The notes under the pieces are model-generated. The model did no database searches and was not told the origin of the DNA. It was given only the letters and a program-made list of their open reading frames with translations. 41,988 bases of DNA from Streptomyces pseudovenezuelae (GTDB lineage Bacteria > Actinomycetota > Actinomycetes > Streptomycetales > Streptomycetaceae), in NCBI RefSeq assembly GCF_001513955.1, contig NZ_KQ948146.1:883133-925120 (forward strand), in the 5' to 3' direction. The position numbers were made by a program, and so were the translations under genes. Shown here in pieces: positions 1 to 5,994 of the stretch (positions within the stretch are counted from its first letter, which is position 1; each line of letters starts with the position of its first letter).

Positions 1-560
1 GAGCCGGCCACATGCGAAGGTCCCGCGCCGACAAGCGCCTGACACCGACAGGAGGCCCCCGCCGCCGGCTCCGGCGACCACAGCCCTGCTCGACCCTCGC
101 GCCTGGTGAGCACCGAAGCCCTTGCGCACGGCCCCCAACCGATTCGGCCTCCGCGAGCCCGCCACCCCCGAGCGCCCCGCGCCGACAAGCGCCTGACAGC
201 GAGAGACGGCGGTGCCCCCGGCACCGGGGGGCCGCCGTCCCCGCGTACGCGACGGCGATCGAGGCAACCCACGAAGCCCCCACGCACCCGCCGACGACCG
301 GGGCTACCCCTCGAAGCCGCCCCTGCACCCGCCGACAAGTAAGGGCACCCCCAAAGCTCCCCCACCCCCAAGCACCCGCCGACAACCAGGGCCCCCGGGA
401 AGCCCCACCCTCTCTCCCCCCGTATCCGCCGACGGCCACGCAGTCCCCCCTCACCCCCTCCTCACCCCCTCCTCACCGGAATCTCAGCCGGCAACCCGGC
501 GATTCAAAGGATCAGCCAAGGTGCGGGGCGCACGATGCACCCGCAAGGGCGGATATCCCA
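1..560. repeat. Non-coding, repeat-rich upstream region
   Basis: No credible gene is seen here. Long open frames exist only because the DNA is very C-rich, and their translations are Pro/Arg/Ala runs with no domain. A 21-bp word starting CGCGCCGACAAG occurs identically at 24-44 and 178-198. A related word, CACCCGCCGACRA, recurs at 285, 326 and 373, with a weaker copy near 423, spaced about 41-50 bp apart. A short tandem CCCTCA/CCCCTC tract lies at about 448-478. These look like degenerate tandem duplications in intergenic DNA. The promoter of the following transpeptidase gene probably lies at the right end, but no convincing -35/-10 pair was found. Confidence 0.5.
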
Positions 561-572
561 GAAAGGCCTGCA

Positions 573-1811
573 GTGGGCGACTCGCACATATCGAACCGGT
601 CCGGGCAGTCGGAGAAGTGGTCCCGGCGCGGGATCCTCGCCGCGCTCGGCGCCGTACCGGCCACGACCCTGCTGACGGGGTGCGGGAGCGGTTCGGCGGA
701 TGCCTCGCAGGGGTCGTCGGCGACCGCGTCCGTACGGGCGGCGACCAGGAAGGCTGTCGTCAAGGTCACCCCGGCCGACGGCACCACGAAGGCCGACTTC
801 ACCGCCCCTGTCGAGGTCACCGTCACCGACGGAACCCTCGCCTCGGTGAAGGTGACCGGCAACGACGGCTCCACGCTGGACGGGTCCTACAACAAGGCCA
901 GGACGACCTGGACCTCGTCGAGGAACCCGTACTCGGGCACCAGGTACACGGTCGCGGTCGCGACACAGGGCGGCACCCAGGAGACGGCGGCCTTCACCAC
1001 GAAGTCACCCGGCGAGACCTTCGTGGGCTACTTCACCCCCGAGGCGGGCTCCACCTCCGGCGTCGGCATGCCGGTGTCGATCAACTTCACCCATGCCGTG
1101 TCCGACAGGGCCGCCGTCCAGAAGGCGATCACCGTGACCGCGGAGCCCGCCGTGGAGATCGTGGGCCACTGGTTCAGCGACACCCGGCTCGACTTCCGGC
1201 CCGAGACCTACTGGGCGCCCGGCACGACGATCACGCTCGGTCTGCGGCTCAGGGACGTCCAGGGCACGGACGGCGTCTACGGCGTCCAGTCGAAGGACGT
1301 CACCTTCCACATCGGCCGCCGGCAGATCAGCACGGTCGACCTCGCCACCAAGCAGATGGTCGTCGAGCGGGGCGGCGAGACGATCGCCACCTACCCGGTC
1401 AGCGGCGGCGACCCGGACCACACCACATGGTCCGGGATCATGGTGATCAGCGAGCGGTTCAAGCAGACCCGCATGGAGTCCTCGACGGTCGGGCTCGGCG
1501 ACGAGTACGACATCTCCGACGTCCCGCACGCCCAGCGCCTGACCACGTCCGGCACCTTCGTGCACGGCAACTACTGGGCGGCCGACTCGGTGTTCGGCAG
1601 CCGCAACACCAGCCACGGCTGCGTCGGCCTGCACGACGCCAAGGGCGCGAACGACAGCTCCGTGGATGGCTACAAGTTCTACGAGAGCTCCCTGCTCGGC
1701 GACGTCGTGATCGTGAAGAACTCCGGGGAGAGGACCGTGGAACCGTCGAACGGCCTCAACGGCTGGAACCTGTCGTGGTCGGACTGGAAGGCCGGCAGTG
1801 CGGTCCAGTAG
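573..1811 (+). CDS. L,D-transpeptidase lipoprotein with Ig-like domains and YkuD catalytic domain
   Basis: A 412-aa cell-wall enzyme expected to form 3-3 (L,D) peptidoglycan cross-links outside the membrane. The GTG at 573 is chosen because a GAAAGG ribosome site lies 6 nt upstream and because it places a signal peptide at the N terminus: twin arginine SRRGIL (residues 17-22), a hydrophobic stretch, then the lipobox LLTGC with Cys37 as lipidation site. This suggests a Tat-exported lipoprotein. Residues about 55-270 look like the two Ig-like domains found in actinobacterial L,D-transpeptidases. The YkuD domain follows, with HGNYW (His331) and the catalytic SHGCVGLHD motif (His348, Cys350). Open reading continues far upstream of 573, but that part looks like low-complexity, non-coding translation. 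The 3' end is the first unit of a 36-bp tandem repeat. Confidence 0.93.
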   Translation: MGDSHISNRSGQSEKWSRRGILAALGAVPATTLLTGCGSGSADASQGSSATASVRAATRKAVVKVTPADGTTKADFTAPVEVTVTDGTLASVKVTGNDGSTLDGSYNKARTTWTSSRNPYSGTRYTVAVATQGGTQETAAFTTKSPGETFVGYFTPEAGSTSGVGMPVSINFTHAVSDRAAVQKAITVTAEPAVEIVGHWFSDTRLDFRPETYWAPGTTITLGLRLRDVQGTDGVYGVQSKDVTFHIGRRQISTVDLATKQMVVERGGETIATYPVSGGDPDHTTWSGIMVISERFKQTRMESSTVGLGDEYDISDVPHAQRLTTSGTFVHGNYWAADSVFGSRNTSHGCVGLHDAKGANDSSVDGYKFYESSLLGDVVIVKNSGERTVEPSNGLNGWNLSWSDWKAGSAVQ

Positions 1812-1883
1812 TCATCGGGCTGGAAGGCCGGCAGGGCGGTCCAATAGTCATCGGACTCGCAGGCCGGCAGCGCGGCCCAGTCG
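1779..1883. repeat. Three 33-36 bp tandem repeats across the ldt stop codon
   Basis: Units at 1779-1811, 1812-1847 and 1848-1883 share the core GGCCGGCAGNGCGGYCCA. The first unit encodes the last residues and stop codon of the transpeptidase. The others fill the convergent gap up to the stop of the XRE regulator gene. The first two are nearly identical and the third has diverged. They may act as a bidirectional transcription barrier or may simply be a duplication relic; no classical terminator hairpin with a T tract was found here. Confidence 0.75.
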
Positions 1884-2675
1884 TCACAGGAGCCTGGCGA
1901 GCGCGGCCTCTGAGGGGCTTCCCGGCGCCGCCTGGTAGACGATGATCACCTGCTGCTCCGCGCCCCCGACGATGAGCGCCTGCCGCCGCAGCGCCAGCTC
2001 GCCGACGGCCGGGTGCGCGAAGCGTTTGAGCTCGTCGCGGGAGGGCCGCGCGTCGTGCCGGGCCCACAGGCGGTGGAAGTCCTCGTCCGTCTCCAGCTCG
2101 GCGACCAGCGCCCCGACCCGGGGATCGCGCGGGTCGGCCTCGGCGCGCAGGGCGGCGGCGGTCTGCGCGGCGATCTCGGGCCAGTCGGGGAACAGTTGCC
2201 GGGCCGCCGGGTCGAGGAACATGTCCCGGGCCAGGTTGTGTCCCGGCTCGTACATCGGGGCGAGCGCGCGGGCCCACTTGTTGGCGGCCAGCACGTCGAA
2301 CCGCCGGTCGCGCACATACGCCGGGGTGCCCGCCCACGCGTCGAGCAACTGGTGCACGTCCGGGGCGACTTCGGTCTCCGCGGGGCGTGCGGGGCCGGGC
2401 GTGGGCGCGGCGAGCGCGAACAGGTGCGCACGGGCGTCGTCGTCCAGTTCCAGCGCCCGTGCGAGCGCCCGCAGCACCTGCGGCGACGGATGCTGGTCGA
2501 CGCCCTGCTCCAGCCGGGTCAGATAGGGCTCGCTGATGCCGGCGAGCCGGGCCAGCTCGTCGCGGCGCAGTCCCGCGACCCGGCGCCTGCCGTGGTCGGG
2601 CAGCCCCGCACGCGCGGGCGGGACCCTGCCCCGCCGGGCCTTCAGGAACTCTCCGAGCGCGTTGTCGGCCGCCAT
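1884..2675 (-). CDS. XRE-family transcriptional regulator with MmyB-like ligand domain
   Basis: A 263-aa DNA-binding protein. The N-terminal helix-turn-helix spans roughly residues 33-85 (LRRDELARLAGISEPYLTRLEQG). It is followed by the C-terminal MmyB-type domain common in Streptomyces regulators (YVRDRRFDVLAANKWARALAP), which is thought to sense a small hydrophobic ligand. The start is the ATG at 2675 (MAADNALGEFL), which gives the usual family length. The same frame stays open far upstream, but that part lies antisense to the dehydrogenase gene. It is divergent from the short-chain dehydrogenase across 63 bp, the common arrangement when this regulator class controls an adjacent oxidoreductase, so that gene is the likely target (inference). 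The ligand cannot be predicted. Confidence 0.9.
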   Translation of the reverse strand: MAADNALGEFLKARRGRVPPARAGLPDHGRRRVAGLRRDELARLAGISEPYLTRLEQGVDQHPSPQVLRALARALELDDDARAHLFALAAPTPGPARPAETEVAPDVHQLLDAWAGTPAYVRDRRFDVLAANKWARALAPMYEPGHNLARDMFLDPAARQLFPDWPEIAAQTAAALRAEADPRDPRVGALVAELETDEDFHRLWARHDARPSRDELKRFAHPAVGELALRRQALIVGGAEQQVIIVYQAAPGSPSEAALARLL

Positions 2676-2681
2676 GGCGGA

Positions 2682-2692
2682 AGGGTAACCCT
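2682..2692. promoter_or_regulatory. Candidate operator between XRE regulator and SDR
   Basis: AGGGT-A-ACCCT is a perfect short palindrome just upstream of the regulator start. A further AGGGT-containing arm (CGCAGGGT, 2724-2731) is the exact inverse of ACCCTGCG at 2688-2695. Repeated ACCCT/AGGGT half-sites in a 63-bp divergent spacer suggest the binding site of the adjacent XRE regulator. No footprint data support this. Confidence 0.4.
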
Positions 2693-2738
2693 GCGGGGGT
2701 GCTGGCTGCCGTCCGGCCGAACGCGCAGGGTCGAGGGC

Positions 2739-3548
2739 ATGACGAAGACATGGTTCATCACCGGCGCGTCCCGCGGCTTCGGCCGGATCTGGGCCGAGGC
2801 CGCACTGTCCCGAGGCGACCGCGTGGCCGCCACCGCCCGCCGCCCCGAGTCCCTGAAGCCCCTCGCCGGCTCCTACGGCGACGGCGTCCTGCCGCTCACC
2901 CTCGACGTCACCGACCGGACGGAAGCCTTCGCCGCGGTCCGACGGGCCGCCGACACCTTCGGGCGCCTCGACGTGGTCGTCAACAACGCGGGCTACGGCC
3001 TGTTCGGCATGGTCGAGGAGACCACCGAGGCACAGGCCCGCGCCCAGCTGGACACCAACGTGCTCGGCCCACTGTGGGTGACCCAGGCGGCCCTGCCGGT
3101 CCTGCGCGCCCAGGGCGCCGGGCACATCCTGCAGGTGTCCAGCCTCGGCGGCCTGGCCGCCTTCCCCTCCCTCGGCCTGTACAACGCCTCCAAGTGGGCG
3201 CTGGAGGGCATGAGCGAGGCGCTTGCCCAGGAGGTCGGCCCGCTCGGCATCCGCGTCACGATCGTCGAACCCGGCCCGTACGGCACCGACTGGTCCGGTT
3301 CCTCCGCGGTGCACACCGAGCCCATCGACGCCTACGACCCGGTCCGCGCGGCACGCCGGGCCGGGGCCTCGGCCCGCGCACCCCAGGACCCCGCGGCCAC
3401 CGCCGAGGTCGTCCTCGAACTCGTCGACACCGACGAACCACCCCTGCGGCTCTTCCTCGGCACGTACCCCTATCCCGTCGTCGAGGCGGCCTACCGGCAG
3501 CGCCTGGACACCTGGGACGCGTGGCGCGAGCTCGCCGCGAGGGCGTGA
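2739..3548 (+). CDS. Short-chain dehydrogenase/reductase (classical SDR)
   Basis: A 269-aa cytosolic NAD(P)-dependent oxidoreductase. The Rossmann nucleotide motif TGASRGFG is at residues 8-15, NNAG at about 85-88, and the catalytic Ser with YNASK (Tyr/Lys) at about 137-155. The segment after the catalytic Lys (VEPGPYGTDWSGSS) is typical of the subfamily annotated as oxidoreductases acting on unknown alcohols or ketones. The ATG at 2739 has a GAGGG ribosome site close by and gives a standard N terminus (MTKTWFITG). It is probably controlled by the divergent XRE regulator. Substrate unknown. Confidence 0.92.
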   Translation: MTKTWFITGASRGFGRIWAEAALSRGDRVAATARRPESLKPLAGSYGDGVLPLTLDVTDRTEAFAAVRRAADTFGRLDVVVNNAGYGLFGMVEETTEAQARAQLDTNVLGPLWVTQAALPVLRAQGAGHILQVSSLGGLAAFPSLGLYNASKWALEGMSEALAQEVGPLGIRVTIVEPGPYGTDWSGSSAVHTEPIDAYDPVRAARRAGASARAPQDPAATAEVVLELVDTDEPPLRLFLGTYPYPVVEAAYRQRLDTWDAWRELAARA

Positions 3549-3880
3549 GCCGGCACTCCGTCGGGGCGAGCCCCCCGGCCGGAGGCGCCCCGGACTCGGC
3601 ACCCGAGGCACCCGAGGCACCCGACGCCCGCTCACCGCCCGGGGCCGACCAGCGCACACGACCCGCCCCGTGTCGGGGCCCGGCCGAAGACGGCATCTCC
3701 GCTCGGCAGGGGCCCCGCGTCGCCTTCACCCGCTGAACTCACCTGCGGCGCAGCGACTTTCACTGTTTCACCTCTTGACGACCGGAGTGGCCGAGAGCAC
3801 ATTGGGCGCACTTTGAGAGCGCTCTCAGAGTGCACTCGAAGCGCATCCGCACCCCCACCCCGTACCCGAGAGGCACCCCC
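3549..3880. promoter_or_regulatory. Intergenic region carrying the GH16 promoter
   Basis: A 332-bp gap between the SDR and the glucanase. The left part is C-rich, with short GGCACCCGA-like direct repeats around 3598-3622 and no gene. The right part has a possible promoter: TTGACG at 3775-3780, 17 bp, then CACATT at 3798-3803 (a weak -10). The palindromic operator lies immediately downstream, where a repressor would block initiation. Confidence 0.4.
3814..3827. promoter_or_regulatory. LacI/CebR-type palindromic operator upstream of GH16
   Basis: TGAGAGCGCTCTCA is a perfect 14-bp palindrome located 54 bp before the glucanase start. It closely resembles the Streptomyces CebR operator (TGGGAGCGCTCCCA) and the general LacI-family pattern with a central CG. 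I infer sugar-responsive repression, probably by a beta-glucan oligosaccharide sensor of the LacI family encoded elsewhere. Confidence 0.75.
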
Positions 3881-5266
3881 ATGAGCGAAACCTCCGGCAT
3901 ACCCAGACGGCGACGGGTCCTCGTCGCCGTGCTGAGCACCCTCGGCCTGGCCGCCGCCCTCGCGACGGCCGCCACCCTCCCCGCCGACGCCTCCGCCCCC
4001 ACACCCCCCACGGGCTGGTCGCAGGTCTTCCTCGACGACTTCAACGGCTCCGCGGGGACCGGTGTCTCCACCTCCAACTGGCAGTACGCGACCGGGACTT
4101 CCTACCCCGGCGGCCCCGCCAACTGGGGTACCGGCGAGGTCGAGACGATGACCAACAGCACCAGCAACGTGGCGCTGGACGGCAACGGCAACCTGCGGAT
4201 CACCCCGCTCCGCGACTCGGCCGGCCGATGGACCTCGGGCCGTATCGAGACCAACCGCACCGACTTCCAGCCCCCGTCCGGCGGCAAACTGCGCGTCGAG
4301 GCCCGCATCCAGATGCCCAACGTCACCGGCACCGCGGCCGAGGGCTACTGGCCGGCGTTCTGGGCGCTGGGCGCGCCCTACCGCGGCAACTACCAGAACT
4401 GGCCGGGCGTCGGCGAGCTGGACATCATGGAGAACGTCCAGGGCATGAACCGGGTGTGGGCCACGATGCACTGCGGCACCAACCCGGGCGGCCCGTGCAA
4501 CGAGACGACCGGCATCGGCAACAACGTCCCCTGTCCGGGCTCCACCTGCCAGTCCGGCTTCCACACCTACACGATGGAGTGGGACCGCTCGGTGAGCCCC
4601 GAGACGATCCGCTTCCTGGTGGACGGCACCCAGTTCCACTCGGTCAACGCGAGCCAGGTGGACGCCACCACCTGGGCCAACGCCACCCAGCACGGCTTCT
4701 TCGTCATCCTCAACGTGGCGATGGGCGGCGCCTTCCCTGACGCGTTCGGCGGCGGTCTCGACTCCGGCACCCAGTCCGGCGTCCCCATGGTCGTGGACTA
4801 CGTCCAGGTGCTGTCGGCGAGTGGGAGCGGTACCACGCCGCCGTCCACCGGGGGCGTCGACGCCTACGGCACCATTCAGGCGGAGTCGTACACCAGCCAG
4901 AGCGGTGTCGGCACCGAGACCACGACCGACACCGGCGGCGGCCAGAACATCGCGTCCCTCGCCAACGGCGACTGGGCGCTCTACCAGAACGTCAACTTCG
5001 GCTCCACCGCGGCGACTCAGTTCGTCGCGCGGGTGGCGAGCGGCGCGGCGGGCGGGGTCAGCGGCCTGGTCGAGGTGCGCCTGGACAGCCGTACCGCCAC
5101 CCCGATCGGCAGCTTCGCCCTCGCCAACACCGGTGGCTGGCAGTCCTGGAGAACGGTCCCGGCCAACATGAGCTCCGTCACCGGCACCCACAACGTCTAT
5201 CTGACCTTCACCAGCGGCCAGCCGGCCGACTTCGTGAACGTGAACTGGTTCACCTTCGGTCACTGA
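3881..5266 (+). CDS. Secreted endo-beta-1,3-glucanase (GH16) with C-terminal CBM6
   Basis: A 461-aa secreted enzyme predicted to cleave laminarin-type beta-1,3-glucans. The signal peptide has RRRR at residues 9-12, a hydrophobic core and a likely cleavage near ADASAP (about residue 39). The GH16 domain (about 45-315) contains the hallmark ELDIME, so Glu179 is the nucleophile, Asp181 assists and Glu184 is the acid/base. After a short Ser/Thr/Pro/Gly linker, a CBM6-type beta-sandwich (about 327-461) begins AYGTIQAESY and ends WFTFGH, typical of beta-glucan binding modules. The start is the ATG at 3881, because the reading upstream runs through the operator. A single-gene unit under the operator at 3814. 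Confidence 0.95.
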   Translation: MSETSGIPRRRRVLVAVLSTLGLAAALATAATLPADASAPTPPTGWSQVFLDDFNGSAGTGVSTSNWQYATGTSYPGGPANWGTGEVETMTNSTSNVALDGNGNLRITPLRDSAGRWTSGRIETNRTDFQPPSGGKLRVEARIQMPNVTGTAAEGYWPAFWALGAPYRGNYQNWPGVGELDIMENVQGMNRVWATMHCGTNPGGPCNETTGIGNNVPCPGSTCQSGFHTYTMEWDRSVSPETIRFLVDGTQFHSVNASQVDATTWANATQHGFFVILNVAMGGAFPDAFGGGLDSGTQSGVPMVVDYVQVLSASGSGTTPPSTGGVDAYGTIQAESYTSQSGVGTETTTDTGGGQNIASLANGDWALYQNVNFGSTAATQFVARVASGAAGGVSGLVEVRLDSRTATPIGSFALANTGGWQSWRTVPANMSSVTGTHNVYLTFTSGQPADFVNVNWFTFGH

Positions 5267-5683
5267 CAGGCTGCTTCAGTCGCCGCCAGGCCGCCTTGCC
5301 GAGCCGAGGCACGACAGTTGTCACGGAGGCGGGTCTGTTGTCGCCAGAGTTTGCTCCGGTGGCGGCAGACCGGCTCCGACCAGCCGACGCGACCATTACC
5401 GACGTCGAACTATCGAAGAATCCGCTGGGCAGATCGCGAAAGCAGACTCACGTTCGAGGTGGCGGCAACCGGCGCTGTTTTCGTGCGGTTAGCAATTCAA
5501 CCAAATCCTGTGTCGAGATGCGGGAAACGCATGGCGGACAGAGACTGGACGTAGAAGCTCTGGCCAGACTTCGGCGGAGCCTCTGGGGGCACACGGCACA
5601 GAAACTCGGCTCGGGCAACTGGCGAGTCGACAGGTGCCCATGTGCAATACGGGAAATTTGCAGCACGTCGACGGGTGAGTGAC
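5267..5683 (+). promoter_or_regulatory. AT-richer leader region upstream of the lanthipeptide precursor
   Basis: 417 bp with no gene I can support. Composition drops visibly: a hand count of 5461-5520 gives about 53% G+C against roughly 70% or more around it. An open frame ends at 5682, one base before the precursor start, but its translation has no recognisable motif. The promoter of the lanthipeptide genes should lie here; no unambiguous -35/-10 pair was identified. Confidence 0.4.
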
Positions 5684-5875
5684 ATGACGGACGCTTCGAA
5701 CAAAAGCAGCGCGGAAGAACTGGCCCAGCAGGTCATGCCCACGATCCTGGAACTGCAGAGGGTTCTTGTCGAGGGGTCGAGAAACGCTCTCGGGACCGGA
5801 AGTGAACGGATGGCCGGCATCGTGAGCCTCACCTCCTGCACCTCCCACAGTTGCCACGGAGTGGCCGAAAGGTAG
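5684..5875 (+). CDS. Class III lanthipeptide precursor peptide (LanA)
   Basis: A 63-aa peptide. The leader contains ILELQ at residues 21-25, the conserved recognition motif of class III leaders, inside an amphipathic helix. The likely core starts near residue 48 and reads SLTSCTSHSCHGVAER. It has Cys52 and Cys57 and six Ser/Thr between 48 and 56. The spacings S48-x2-S51-x5-C57 and S51-x2-S54-x2-C57 both fit the Ser-x2-Ser-x2-5-Cys pattern that yields labionin. The start is the ATG at 5684 with GGGTGAG upstream; an in-frame ATG at 5642 would add 14 residues but has a poorer context. The synthetase gene follows after 119 bp. The hydrophilic core differs from the hydrophobic SapB/AmfS type. No leader protease gene is nearby. 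Confidence 0.85.
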   Translation: MTDASNKSSAEELAQQVMPTILELQRVLVEGSRNALGTGSERMAGIVSLTSCTSHSCHGVAER

Positions 5876-5902
5876 GGACACCACCGACACCAACGTTCCC
5901 CT

Positions 5903-5924
5903 GGGGACTCACTTTTCCGTCCCC
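5903..5924 (+). terminator. Possible attenuator hairpin between precursor and synthetase
   Basis: GGGGAC (5903-5908) can pair with GTCCCC (5919-5924) around a 10-nt pyrimidine-rich loop containing TTTT. A hairpin between lanA and its synthetase is a common way to keep precursor mRNA in excess. The stem is only 6 bp, so this is tentative. Confidence 0.3.
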
Positions 5925-5994
5925 TGACGGTCGACGGACTGTCCCCGGGGGAGCTGCGCGGGATGGCATCCTCATCAGCCCGGAGGAGTCGGAC

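Noticed and set aside
12..572. N-terminal extension of the transpeptidase frame up to position 12
   Set aside because: The translation is low-complexity Pro/Arg/Ser, lacks any domain, and would bury the Tat/lipobox signal peptide. The GTG at 573 with its ribosome site explains the gene.
5296..5682. Open frame directly before the lanthipeptide precursor, ending in a Cys/Ser-rich tail
   Set aside because: It has no ILELQ leader motif, no credible ribosome site and no similarity to a known precursor. The Cys/Ser tail is too short to call a second LanA.
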